Of a DNA stretch of 64,000 nucleotides, positions 16,217-24,224 are shown piece after piece. How positions within the stretch are numbered: the first letter of the stretch is position 1; each line of letters opens with the position of its first letter. A program made the translations under genes and the position numbers. The notes below the pieces were generated by a model. It was given only the letters and a program-made list of their open reading frames with translations, was not told the DNA's origin and ran no database searches. Origin of the DNA: CAWCFV01 sp963794995. Lineage in GTDB: Bacteria > Actinomycetota > Actinomycetes > JACCUZ01. The stretch covers positions 2,294,001 to 2,358,000 of the forward strand of contig CAWCFV010000002.1 of the NCBI GenBank assembly GCA_963794995.1, read 5' to 3'.

Positions 16217-16692
16217 CGCGCGACGACGACCGGGCCGGTCTCGAGCGCGAGGCCGCCGGGCTCGCGGCCCGCCTGCTCGAGCTGGACCGGGTGCGCACCG
16301 GCGTGGACGTCACGGCTCCGGATGCCCGTGACGTCGCTGCGCTGCGCCGGCTGGCCGACGACCTCGACGTGCTCGCGGACGAGTTCGACCACCATGCCGA
16401 CGACCGGGACCGCCTGGCGGAGGACCGTGACGCCGAGGCCGACGGGCGCGACGCGCGGGCCCACTCCCGTGACCTCGCCCGTCGTCGCGCGGACGAGGCG
16501 GGGCGCAGCTCCGACCCGGGGGTGGAGCGCTACTGGGCCACCCGGGACCGCGACGACGCAACCTTCGACCGCCACGACTCCGCCGACGACCGCCGCCGCA
16601 GCTCGGCCGACCGCGCCCGGTCCGCCGAGCTGCGGCGCCGGGCTGCCAAGGACCGCGACGAGCTCGGGCCGGTGCCGCCGCACGACGCGTGA
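16213..16692 (+). CDS. Asp/Arg-rich charged coiled-coil protein, paralogue B
   Basis: 159 aa, coupled by GTGA to the sigma-like gene. It repeats the composition and order of paralogue A: an N-terminal Glu/Leu/Arg helix (EREAAGLAARLLELDRVR), D-R repeats (LAEDRDAEADGRDARAHSRD), and the shared tail GVERYWATRDRDDATFDRHD with KDRDELGP near the end. The tail is the best conserved part, suggesting it is the functional contact. Function unknown. Its linkage to a sigma region 2 protein and a B12 regulator suggests a role in the same switch. Confidence 0.7.
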   Translation: MTRDDDRAGLEREAAGLAARLLELDRVRTGVDVTAPDARDVAALRRLADDLDVLADEFDHHADDRDRLAEDRDAEADGRDARAHSRDLARRRADEAGRSSDPGVERYWATRDRDDATFDRHDSADDRRRSSADRARSAELRRRAAKDRDELGPVPPHDA

Positions 16693-16703
16693 CGCCCGCA
16701 GGC

Positions 16704-17354
16704 TCAGGACCTAGCGGCCGGCTTCCGCCGTCGGGGGGTGGGCGCCCCGGTGCTGTCGTGGACGCTGGTCTCGACCGGCGGCGGTTCGTCGTCGCCGCGC
16801 TTGCGCAGCAGGCCGATCCCGGGCAGCCCGGTGACGACCCGGCGCAGGTCCTCGACGATCTCGAGGACCTCGTGCAGGTCCGGCCCGACCCGGTCGAGGT
16901 TGCGCAGGACCGGCAGGACGTCGCTCTCGACGTGGTCGAGCAGCTGCGGCATCCGGTCGACCAGCCCGATCGCGGCCGTGACCTCGTCCGGGTGCAGCGC
17001 CTCGGCGAAGCGGTCCATGGACGGCGCCATCCGGCGCAGTGCCGGTTCCCAGGCCTGCAGCGACACGTCTGCTCGGTCCAGCACGCCCTGGGCGCCGTCG
17101 ACGGCGCGGCTCGCGTCCCGGGTCACCAGCTCGGCCGTGTCCAGCATGCCGTGGGTCCGCTCGGTCGCCTCGCCGGCACGGGCCACGACCGCCTCCACCC
17201 GGTCGGTGACGCCGTCGAGCCGGTCGAGCAGCGACTCGACCCGGGTGAGGGCGCCGGCGGCGCGGGGCACGAGCCCGAGGGCGGTCTCGAGGGTCTCGGC
17301 GGCGGCCACGGCGCCGCCGAGGACGGTCGCGGGTCCGGGCAGGGGGAGTCGCAT
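16704..17354 (-). CDS. Conserved actinobacterial helical protein of unknown function
   Basis: 216 aa from ATG 17354 (MRLPLPGPATVLGGAVAAAE). The middle is long amphipathic helix (RVESLLDRLDGVTDRVEAVV, LDHVESDVLPVLRNLDRVG) ending in a basic Pro-rich tail. It resembles a widespread actinobacterial family that databases sometimes mislabel as a RuBisCO large-subunit protein; there is no RuBisCO motif here. It looks like an apolipoprotein- or plasmid-partition-style coiled coil. Function is unknown. Convergent with paralogue B, 11 bp apart. Confidence 0.6.
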   Translation of the reverse strand: MRLPLPGPATVLGGAVAAAETLETALGLVPRAAGALTRVESLLDRLDGVTDRVEAVVARAGEATERTHGMLDTAELVTRDASRAVDGAQGVLDRADVSLQAWEPALRRMAPSMDRFAEALHPDEVTAAIGLVDRMPQLLDHVESDVLPVLRNLDRVGPDLHEVLEIVEDLRRVVTGLPGIGLLRKRGDDEPPPVETSVHDSTGAPTPRRRKPAARS

Positions 17355-17416
17355 GGCGCTGCTCGTTCCCCGGCGGACCCCGCGGCACGCCCGGTCGCGA
17401 CCGGCAAGCCCGTGGG

Positions 17417-18016
17417 TCAGCAGCCGGCCGGCACCGGCTCCGGGGAGGGCGTCAGGGCGTTCGCGGCGTCGGCCGGCGGCCGGAGGCCGTTCCATGCGGC
17501 ACCGAGGACGAGGTCGACCGAGGCGTTCGCTCGCCGGTCCGCCACGGTGGGCACGTCTGCCGCAGCCCCCACCTGACCGGCAGGGGCCACCTGGGCGGCG
17601 ACCGTACGGGCCGCGCCCTGTCCCCGGGCGGACGACCGGACCTCGGCGGCGCCGGTGACGGTCCGGTCCAGCGGGTCGTTGTCGACCCGCTTCACGGTGA
17701 ACCCCCGCTTGCGCAGCTTCCCGGCGACCGTGGCGGCGAGGCCACGGGTGTCGGTGGCGTTGTAGACGTTGACCCTCACGTCCGACGGCACGACCACGAC
17801 CGGCGTCGCCCCGGGCGCGGGGCACCGGACCCGGGGCGTCGTCGCCACCTCCGTCGTCGTCGGTCGCCCGGTCCACCACACGTACCCGGACCCGGCCACC
17901 AGCGCGGCGGTGACGACCATCGCCAGCAGCACCAGCAGCGGCCGGCGGTGCGCGCGGCCGTCGGTGCGACGCCCCGGCACACGGCCGCCCGTACCGGGCG
18001 GGGTGAACATCGACAC
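17417..18016 (-). CDS. Membrane-anchored LytR C-terminal domain protein
   Basis: 199 aa. A basic N-terminus is followed by one transmembrane helix (LLVLLAMVVTAALVAGSGYVW, about residues 28-48). The outside part has the LytR_C fold signature VRVNVYNATDTRGLAATVA, then LRKRGFTVKRVDND. Stand-alone LytR_C proteins are common in actinobacteria and are thought to act at the cell envelope; the exact role is unknown. GTG at 18016 or ATG at 18010 could start it. It follows the next gene by 11 bp, same strand. Confidence 0.75.
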   Translation of the reverse strand: MSMFTPPGTGGRVPGRRTDGRAHRRPLLVLLAMVVTAALVAGSGYVWWTGRPTTTEVATTPRVRCPAPGATPVVVVPSDVRVNVYNATDTRGLAATVAGKLRKRGFTVKRVDNDPLDRTVTGAAEVRSSARGQGAARTVAAQVAPAGQVGAAADVPTVADRRANASVDLVLGAAWNGLRPPADAANALTPSPEPVPAGC

Positions 18017-18027
18017 GGGCGCGCGGC

Positions 18028-18324
18028 CTAGTCGGACAGCTCGAGCACCCGCGCGTGCAGCACCGGCCGCTGGGCCAGCGCGGCGCGCAGCGCGCGGTGC
18101 AGGCCGTCCTCGAGGTAGAGGTCGCCGCGCCACTGCACGACGTGGGCGAACAGGTCGCCGAAGTAGGTCGAGTCCTCGGCGAAGAGCGCTTCGAGGTCGA
18201 GCTCGCGCTTGGTGGTGACCAGCTCCTCGAGACGCACCTGGGTCGGTGCCAGCTCACCCCACTGGCGCTGGCTGTACCCGTGGTCGGGGTACGGCTTGTG
18301 GTCGCCGACGGCCTTGAAGATCAC
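18028..18324 (-). CDS. Conserved actinobacterial protein (annotated elsewhere as VapB-like)
   Basis: 98 aa from GTG 18324, beginning IFKAVGDHKPYPDHG. Core motifs are QVRLEELVTTKRELDLEAL and WRGDLYLEDGLHRALRAAL. Nearly identical proteins occur across actinobacteria. As I recall they are labelled VapB-family antitoxin, but no VapC-type PIN toxin adjoins it, and LYLEDGLHRA is closer to the ParB/Srx-like fold. The role is therefore open. A -10-like TATGCT lies just upstream, so the message may be leaderless. An alternative ATG is at 18336. Confidence 0.65.
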   Translation of the reverse strand: MIFKAVGDHKPYPDHGYSQRQWGELAPTQVRLEELVTTKRELDLEALFAEDSTYFGDLFAHVVQWRGDLYLEDGLHRALRAALAQRPVLHARVLELSD

Positions 18325-18375
18325 CCTCGCGAGCATAGGCTGGCGGCTTCGGGGCATCGCGCAGGGAGAGGTCTC

Positions 18376-19935
18376 ATGTCGGCAAAGGACAGCGCCACGG
18401 ACGTCGTCGCCGACGTGCAGCAGGGGTACGCGTTCGAGGGCCCGGTCCTCGACCTCGGCGCGCTCGTGGTCGACGGTGCCGCGCGGCCGGACGCCGCGGT
18501 GCGCATCCCGTTGCGGATGTTGAACCGGCACGGCCTGGTCGCCGGCGCCACCGGGACCGGCAAGACCAAGACCCTGCAGCTGATGGCCGAGCAGCTCTCG
18601 GCAGCGGGCGTACCGGTGATGGCCGCCGACATCAAGGGCGACCTCTCCGGTCTCGCCGAGCCCGGCGAGGCGAGCGACCGGGTGACCGCCCGCGCCGGCG
18701 AGGTCGGCCAGGCCTGGGAGGCGGAGGGCTTCCCCGTCGAGCTGCTCGCTCTCGGTGGGGAGGGGGAGGGCCTGACCCTGCGCGCCACGATGACCTCCTT
18801 CGGCCCGACGCTGCTCGCCAAGGTCCTCGGGCTCAACGACGTGCAGGAGTCCTCGCTCGGGCTGGTCTTCCACTTCGCCGACAAGGCCGGTCTGCCGATG
18901 CTCGACCTCAAGGACCTGCGCGCCGTCGTGCAGTTCCTCACGAGTGACGAGGGCAAGGACGAGCTCAAGGATCTCGGTGGGCTGTCCCGCGCGACGGCCG
19001 GCGTCATCCTGCGCGAGCTGATCGCCTTCGAGGACCAGGGCGCCGACGAGTTCTTCGGCGAGCCGGAGTTCGAGACGGCCGACCTGATGCGCCTCGATGC
19101 GCAGGGCCGGGGCATCGTGTCGCTGCTCGAGCTGCCGCAGCTGCAGGACCGGCCCAAGGTGTTCTCGACCTTCCTCATGTGGCTGCTCGCGGACCTGTTC
19201 CAGGAGCTGCCCGAGGTCGGCGACGTCGACAAGCCCAAGCTGGTGTTCTTCTTCGACGAGGCACACCTGCTCTTCGACGACGCGTCGAAGGAGTTCCTCG
19301 ACGCGATCGCGCAGACGGTGCGGCTGATCCGCTCCAAGGGCGTCGGTGTCTTCTTCGTGACCCAGACGCCCAAGGACGTGCCCGCCGACGTGCTGGCCCA
19401 GCTGGGCAACCGGGTGCAGCACGCGCTGCGCGCCTTCACCCCCGAGGACGCGAAGGCGCTCAAGGCCACCGCCTCGACGTTCCCGCACTCGTCCTACGAC
19501 CTGGAAGAGGACCTGACCCAGCTCGGCATCGGCGAGGCGATGGTCACCGTCCTGTCCGACCGTGGTGCGCCGACACCGGTCGCCTGGACCCGGCTGCAGG
19601 CGCCGCGGTCGAAGATGGCACCCGCCGACCCCGCGGTGCTCACGGCCGCGGTGGCCGCGTCGCCGCTGCACGCCAAGTACGCCGAGACGGTCGACCGCGA
19701 CTCGGCCTACGAGCGGCTGACCAAGAAGGTCGAGGCCGCCGGGGAGCCGGACGTGCTGCCGGACGAGACGCCGGCGCCCGCCAAGGCGCCACGGTCCGGA
19801 CGGACGCCGAAGCCGGCGAAGTCCACCGCCGAGAAGGTGATCGAGTCCTCGGCGTTCCGGTCGGCGGCCCGGTCGGCGGCGACGGTGATCGGCCGCGAGA
19901 TCGCCCGCTCGATCTTCGGCACCCGTCGCCGCTGA
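18376..19935 (+). CDS. HerA-like / DUF853 ATPase
   Basis: Helicase HerA-type ATPase of 519 aa. Walker A is GATGTGKTKT, Walker B is LVFFFDEAHLLF, and VFFVTQTPKDVPADVLAQLGNRVQHALRAFTP-like sequence supplies the sensor and arginine-finger region. Domain DUF853 covers most of the length; the last ~80 residues are Pro/Lys/Ala-rich and then basic. These ATPases are assumed to act on DNA or in protein translocation, but the substrate is unknown. ATG 18376 with GGGAGAGG upstream. Divergent from the preceding small gene by 51 bp. Confidence 0.85.
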   Translation: MSAKDSATDVVADVQQGYAFEGPVLDLGALVVDGAARPDAAVRIPLRMLNRHGLVAGATGTGKTKTLQLMAEQLSAAGVPVMAADIKGDLSGLAEPGEASDRVTARAGEVGQAWEAEGFPVELLALGGEGEGLTLRATMTSFGPTLLAKVLGLNDVQESSLGLVFHFADKAGLPMLDLKDLRAVVQFLTSDEGKDELKDLGGLSRATAGVILRELIAFEDQGADEFFGEPEFETADLMRLDAQGRGIVSLLELPQLQDRPKVFSTFLMWLLADLFQELPEVGDVDKPKLVFFFDEAHLLFDDASKEFLDAIAQTVRLIRSKGVGVFFVTQTPKDVPADVLAQLGNRVQHALRAFTPEDAKALKATASTFPHSSYDLEEDLTQLGIGEAMVTVLSDRGAPTPVAWTRLQAPRSKMAPADPAVLTAAVAASPLHAKYAETVDRDSAYERLTKKVEAAGEPDVLPDETPAPAKAPRSGRTPKPAKSTAEKVIESSAFRSAARSAATVIGREIARSIFGTRRR

Positions 19936-19975
19936 GGACGTGCCGGCCGGTCGGTGCCGGTCGGTGGCGCCGGCG

Positions 19976-20063
19976 TGGCGGAGGATGCGAGATTCGAACT
20001 CGCGAGGGTGTTACCCCAACACGCTTTCCAAGCGTGCGCACTAGGCCACTATGCGAATCCTCC
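19976..20063 (-). tRNA. tRNA-Ser (anticodon GGA)
   Basis: Class II tRNA on the minus strand: acceptor GGAGGAT / ATCCTCC, anticodon stem CACGC/GCGTG with loop TTGGAAA (anticodon GGA), a long variable arm, T-loop GTTCGAAT, discriminator G, and encoded CCA (rc of 19976-19978). It sits beside the SRP RNA and dnaX, a common actinobacterial arrangement. Confidence 0.96.
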
Positions 20064-20175
20064 CGGCCGAGCAGGATACCGGAGCGCAGCAGGCCCCAGG
20101 ACCGTGCCTCGTCGGCACCGACCGTGCCCGGGGACACCCGTCGCCCGGCCGGTGGCTGACGTTAGACTTCGCGGC

Positions 20176-20263
20176 GACCCCTCGTGCGGCGTCATCCCGC
20201 TGAACTCCCCCAGGGCCGGAAGGCAGCAAGGGTAGGCAGGCTCTGGCGGGTGTGCGGGGGGTC
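20176..20263 (+). ncRNA. ffs: Signal recognition particle RNA (4.5S, small bacterial type)
   Basis: The diagnostic Ffh-binding loop is present: GGGCCGGAAGGCAGCAAGGG around 20214-20233, flanked by CCAG/CTGG helices. The outer ends GACCCC (20176) and GGGGTC (to 20263) pair to close one long hairpin of about 88 nt. It guides membrane-protein targeting with Ffh. Position directly upstream of dnaX is conserved in actinobacteria. End coordinates are set from the outer helix. Confidence 0.9.
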
Positions 20264-20344
20264 ACTTGCGTCGCCGGACCGGTCCTCCCCGGCCCTCGGG
20301 ACAGGCCCGCCGGAGGGTCGGCGCGGCGGACTAGGGTCGGCGGC

Positions 20345-22345
20345 GTGACCCAAGCGCTCTACCGCCGCTACCGCCCGGCGATCTTCGCCGAGGTGATCGG
20401 GCAGGACCACGTCACGCGACCGCTCCAGCAGGCGCTCAAGGGCGACCGCACCCACCACGCCTACCTGTTCAGCGGGCCGCGCGGCTGCGGCAAGACCACC
20501 AGCGCCCGGATCATGGCCCGCTGCCTCAACTGCGTCGAGGGCCCGACCCCGACGCCGTGCGGGACGTGCGAGTCCTGCGTGGGGCTCGCGCCGGGAGGCG
20601 GCGGCAGCCTCGACGTGATCGAGATCGACGCCGCCACCCACGGTCTGGTCGACGACGCCCGCGACCTGCGGGAGCGCGCCTTCTATGCGCCGGCGTCCTC
20701 CCGCTACAAGGTCTACATCGTCGACGAGGCGCACATGCTCAGCGCCGGTGCGTCCAACGCCCTGCTCAAGGTCGTCGAGGAGCCGCCGCCGCACGTGAAG
20801 TTCGTCTTCGCGACCACCGAGCCCGACAAGCTGATCGCGACCATCCGGTCGCGGGTGCACCACTACCCGTTCCGGCTGGTGCCGCCCGGGGAGCTCGCGA
20901 CCTACCTCGCCCAGGTCTGCGAGAAGGAGGGCGTCACGGCCGACCGCGGCGCCATCTCGCTGGTCGTGCGCTCCGGTCGCGGATCGGTCCGTGACGCCAT
21001 GAGCATCCTCGACCAGCTGGTCTCCGGGGCTCCGGACAGCGGGATCACCTACGAGTACGCCGCAGGGCTGCTCGGCCTCACCGACGCGACGCTGCTCGAC
21101 GACACCGTCGAGGCGTTCGCCGCCGGTGACGCGGCGACGGTGTTCCGGGTCGTCGACCGGGTGGTGGAGGGCGGCCACGACCCGCGCCGGTTCGCCGAGG
21201 ACCTGCTGGAGCGGCTGCGGGACCTCGTCGTCATCGACGCCGTGCCCGACGCGGTCGGGGCGATCCTCGGTGAGCACCCCGCCGACGAGCTGGACCGGAT
21301 GCGCCAGCAGTCCGCCCACTTCGGTGCGGCGCAGCTGTCCCGGGCCGCCGACATCGTCAACGAGGGCCTGATCGAGATGCGCGGCGCCACCGCCCCGCGG
21401 CTGCAGCTGGAGCTGATCTGCGCCCGGGTGCTGCTGCCCGCCGCCGACGACGCCACTCGCGGGCTGGCCGCCCGCCTGGACCGGCTCGAGCGCCGCGCCG
21501 CGATCGCCGGTGCGCCGTCCGAGGCGGTCGCCCCGGCGCCCGTCCGGGCGGCTGCGACGCCGTCCGCCCCGGCCGCGTCGCCCCCGCCGTCCGCGCCGCC
21601 CGTCACGACCCGGGCCGAGGCACCTGCCGGGCGGGCGCCGACCGACCCGGCGCCGGCGCCGTCCACGCAGCAGCCGTCGACGCCGCAGGACGAGCCGCGC
21701 GCCGACACCACCGGCGGCCGTACCCCGGAGCCGGACGTCACCCCGGACCCGCAGGTGGCGTCCGAGGCAGCGCCGGCCGCCGAGGGGGCGCTGGACCTCG
21801 TGACGGTGCGCCGGCTGTGGCCCAACGTCCTCGAGGAGGTCAAGGGCCTGCGGCGGTTCACCTGGACCTTGCTCAGCCACAACGCGCAGGTGGCGGCCCT
21901 CGACGGCTCGCGGATCACCCTGGCCATGGTCAACGCCGGCGCCCGCGACAGCTTCCTGCGCGGCGGCAGCGACGAGATCGTGCGCGAGGCGCTGGTGCGG
22001 GTGCTCGGCGTCGACTGGAAGGTCGACGCCATCGTCGACCCCTCGGCCTCGCCCGCGCCGCCGACGACGCCTACGACCTCCACGACGCCGACGACGTCCG
22101 GTGCCCCGGCGGCGGCGGCGTCCGGCGACGAAGCAGCTGCACCGGCTGCACCGGCTGCACCGACCGGGCGGGCGGCCGCCGAGGCCGCCGTCGCGGCGGA
22201 GGTGGCCCGGGAGTCCGGCGGTCCGCGGGTCGAGGACACCCCCTCGGCCGACGACGACGACGCCGACGACGGCGACCTGACCTCGCACGACCTGCTGGCG
22301 CGCGAGCTCGGCGCCAAGGTCATCGGCGAGTACGACGCCAGCTGA
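20345..22345 (+). CDS. dnaX: DNA polymerase III subunits gamma and tau
   Basis: Clamp-loader ATPase of 666 aa. The N-terminus ALYRRYRPAIFAEVIGQDHV, Walker A GPRGCGKTT, a four-Cys zinc module (CLNC ... PCGTCESC) and Walker B VYIVDEAHML are all present, with VRSGRGSVRDAMSILDQL as sensor 2. Residues ~400-490 are a Pro/Ala-rich linker, followed by a C-terminal polymerase-contact domain (VRRLWPNVLEEVKGLRRFTW) and an acidic tail. GTG start at 20345. No A-rich slippery site is obvious, so a frameshift-made short gamma form is not supported. Confidence 0.95.
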   Translation: MTQALYRRYRPAIFAEVIGQDHVTRPLQQALKGDRTHHAYLFSGPRGCGKTTSARIMARCLNCVEGPTPTPCGTCESCVGLAPGGGGSLDVIEIDAATHGLVDDARDLRERAFYAPASSRYKVYIVDEAHMLSAGASNALLKVVEEPPPHVKFVFATTEPDKLIATIRSRVHHYPFRLVPPGELATYLAQVCEKEGVTADRGAISLVVRSGRGSVRDAMSILDQLVSGAPDSGITYEYAAGLLGLTDATLLDDTVEAFAAGDAATVFRVVDRVVEGGHDPRRFAEDLLERLRDLVVIDAVPDAVGAILGEHPADELDRMRQQSAHFGAAQLSRAADIVNEGLIEMRGATAPRLQLELICARVLLPAADDATRGLAARLDRLERRAAIAGAPSEAVAPAPVRAAATPSAPAASPPPSAPPVTTRAEAPAGRAPTDPAPAPSTQQPSTPQDEPRADTTGGRTPEPDVTPDPQVASEAAPAAEGALDLVTVRRLWPNVLEEVKGLRRFTWTLLSHNAQVAALDGSRITLAMVNAGARDSFLRGGSDEIVREALVRVLGVDWKVDAIVDPSASPAPPTTPTTSTTPTTSGAPAAAASGDEAAAPAAPAAPTGRAAAEAAVAAEVARESGGPRVEDTPSADDDDADDGDLTSHDLLARELGAKVIGEYDAS

Positions 22346-22351
22346 GACGTC

Positions 22352-22438
22352 CGTACGCGGCATACCTCCACCGGCAGCGGCGTGTACGCCACGGTCGGCT
22401 CCGGTTGATCACGTCCACGTGATCAACCGGCAGCGGGG
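22352..22438 (+). repeat. Dispersed intergenic repeat, copy 1 (hairpin end)
   Basis: About 85 bp between dnaX and ybaB. The first part, ACGCGGC(A/G)TACC(T/G)CCACCGG and the bases to 22382, is nearly identical to the copy at 39345-39424 read on the other strand. The end is a perfect 14-bp hairpin (22401-22414 with 22417-22430) around CC, containing GATCACGT/ACGTGATC. The rest of this 217-bp gap is G-rich, with runs of nine and seven G at 22443-22466. Confidence 0.6.
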
Positions 22439-22562
22439 CGGCGGGGGGGGGCTGGCGGCGGGGGGGTCGGGCGGGCCGTGGCGGCCGGGCGGGGGCGTCA
22501 CCCCGTAGGCTCGCCGGACGAGAGACAGCGCACCACCCGAGGCCGAGAGCGAGCGAGCGCAC

Positions 22563-22973
22563 GTGCACCCAGACGACAACGACGGCCGCCAGGACGGGCC
22601 CGGCGACGCGACCGGGGGCCTCGGCGCCCTGGGCGGCCTCGGCGGGGGCGACCTGTCCTCGCTGATGGCCCAGGCCCAGCAGATGCAGCAGCAGCTCATG
22701 CAGGCGCAGGAGGAGCTCGCCCAGGCCGAGGTCATCGGCACGGCCGGCGGCGGCCTGGTCCGCGCCACCGTGACCGGCGCCGGCGAGGTCGTCGGTCTGC
22801 AGATCGACCCCAGCGCCATCGACCCGACCGACGCCGAGGGACTGGCCGACCTGGTGCTCGCTGCGATCCGCGACGGCAACCGGGCCGCGCAGGACCTCCA
22901 GTCGCAGGCCATGGGCCCGCTCGCCCAGGGCCTCGGCGGCGCGGCCGGTGGCCTCGGGCTGCCGGGGCTGTAG
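22563..22973 (+). CDS. YbaB/EbfC-family nucleoid-associated protein
   Basis: Small DNA-binding protein, 136 aa. The helix LMAQAQQMQQQLMQAQEELA and the beta-sheet VIGTAGGGLVRATVTGAGEVV with IDPSAID are the YbaB core. The N-terminus is a Gly/Asp-rich extension and the C-terminus is Gly/Leu-rich. It binds DNA as a dimer and is usually encoded between dnaX and recR, as here. GTG at 22563; an in-frame later Met would remove only the disordered N-terminus. Confidence 0.92.
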   Translation: MHPDDNDGRQDGPGDATGGLGALGGLGGGDLSSLMAQAQQMQQQLMQAQEELAQAEVIGTAGGGLVRATVTGAGEVVGLQIDPSAIDPTDAEGLADLVLAAIRDGNRAAQDLQSQAMGPLAQGLGGAAGGLGLPGL

Positions 22974-22981
22974 GCGACGCC

Positions 22982-23581
22982 GTGTACGAGGGCGTGGTCC
23001 AGGACCTCATCGACGAGCTGGGGCGGCTGCCCGGCGTCGGTCCCAAGAGCGCCCAGCGGATCGCCTTCCACCTGCTGGCGGCCGACCCCGCCGACGTCCG
23101 CCGGCTTGTTCACGCCCTGACCGAGGTCAAGGACAAGATCCGGTTCTGCCGGACCTGCGGCAACGTCGCCGAGGCCGAGCAGTGCCGGATCTGCCGCGAC
23201 CCGCGCCGCGACGACACCGTGCTCTGCGTCGTCGAGGAGTCCAAGGACGTCGTCGCGATCGAGAAGACCCGCGAGTTCCGGGGGAAGTACCACGTCCTCG
23301 GCGGCGCGATCAGCCCGATCGAGGGCATCGGGCCCGACGACCTGCGGGTCCGCGAGCTGATGACCCGGCTCGCCGACGGCACCGTCACCGAGCTCATCCT
23401 GGCCACCGACCCCAACCTCGAGGGCGAGGCGACCGCCACCTACCTGGCGCGGCTGGTCAAGCCGATGAACCTTCGCGTCACCCGACTCGCCAGCGGCCTG
23501 CCCGTCGGAGGTGACCTCGAGTACGCCGACGAGGTCACGCTCGGGCGCGCCTTCGAGGGCCGCCGGCTCCTCGACGTCTGA
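22982..23581 (+). CDS. recR: Recombination mediator RecR
   Basis: 199 aa, full length. N-terminal helix-hairpin-helix (LGRLPGVGPKSAQRIAFHLL), four-cysteine zinc finger (CRTCGNVAEAEQCRIC), Toprim domain (CVVEESKDVVAIEKT and ILATDPNLEGEATATYL), and the C-terminal GGDLEYADEVTLGRAFEGR. It acts with RecO and RecF to load RecA on gapped DNA. GTG start at 22982, 8 bp after ybaB. Confidence 0.96.
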   Translation: MYEGVVQDLIDELGRLPGVGPKSAQRIAFHLLAADPADVRRLVHALTEVKDKIRFCRTCGNVAEAEQCRICRDPRRDDTVLCVVEESKDVVAIEKTREFRGKYHVLGGAISPIEGIGPDDLRVRELMTRLADGTVTELILATDPNLEGEATATYLARLVKPMNLRVTRLASGLPVGGDLEYADEVTLGRAFEGRRLLDV

Positions 23582-23624
23582 CCACCCGGCCGGCGTACCC
23601 CGACCCCACGCACGGAGGATCCCG

Positions 23625-24212
23625 ATGAGCACCAACGACGACCTCGGCGACTTCACCATCGAGATCGCCGACCAGGTCGAGAGCTTCTGCGTCGCGGTGC
23701 GCGAGATCGCCGCCGCCGAGGACCCCGACTACGCCATCTCGCTGCTGCTGCTCGAGACCTCGCAGGTCCTGCTGGCCGGCGGCCGGCTCGGCGCCATCTC
23801 CGACGTCGTGCCGGAGGAGCGGTTCGAGCCCGACGCCGGGCACGACCCGGACGTCGAGGGCATCCGTGACTCGCTGGCCAACCTGCTCGAGCCGATCGAC
23901 GAGCACGCCGCGCTGTTCGACCCGTACAGCGACGAGCCCGAGGTCTTCACCTCCCGGCTCTCCGACGACATCGCCGACGTGATGAGCGACCTGCTGCACG
24001 GCCTGCAGCACTACCGGGCCGGACGGGCGAGCGAGGCGCTGTGGTGGTGGCAGTTCTCCTACCTGTCGAACTGGGGCTCCACCGCCTCGTCGGTGCTGCG
24101 CGCGCTGCACTCGGTGGTGTCGCACGTGCGGCTGGACACCCCGGTCGACGACACCGTGCGGGTCGAGGACCGGCTGCTCGCCGAGACGGTCGCCGAGGTG
24201 CACACCCCCTGA
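23625..24212 (+). CDS. DUF5063 family protein
   Basis: An acidic helical protein of 195 aa, matching the actinobacterial DUF5063 family in layout: IADQVESFCVAVREIAAAE at the start, then SLLLLETSQVLLAGGRLGAI, and a Trp-rich segment EALWWWQFSYLSNWG followed by ALHSVVSHVRLD. ATG at 23625 with GGAGGAT. It is normally encoded downstream of recR and upstream of lysC. Function unknown. Confidence 0.82.
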   Translation: MSTNDDLGDFTIEIADQVESFCVAVREIAAAEDPDYAISLLLLETSQVLLAGGRLGAISDVVPEERFEPDAGHDPDVEGIRDSLANLLEPIDEHAALFDPYSDEPEVFTSRLSDDIADVMSDLLHGLQHYRAGRASEALWWWQFSYLSNWGSTASSVLRALHSVVSHVRLDTPVDDTVRVEDRLLAETVAEVHTP

Positions 24213-24224
24213 CCCGTCCGCAGA

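Noticed and set aside
18028..18324. Toxin-antitoxin pair
   Set aside because: Relatives carry a VapB label, but no toxin-sized PIN gene adjoins. The neighbours are a LytR_C protein and a HerA-like ATPase.
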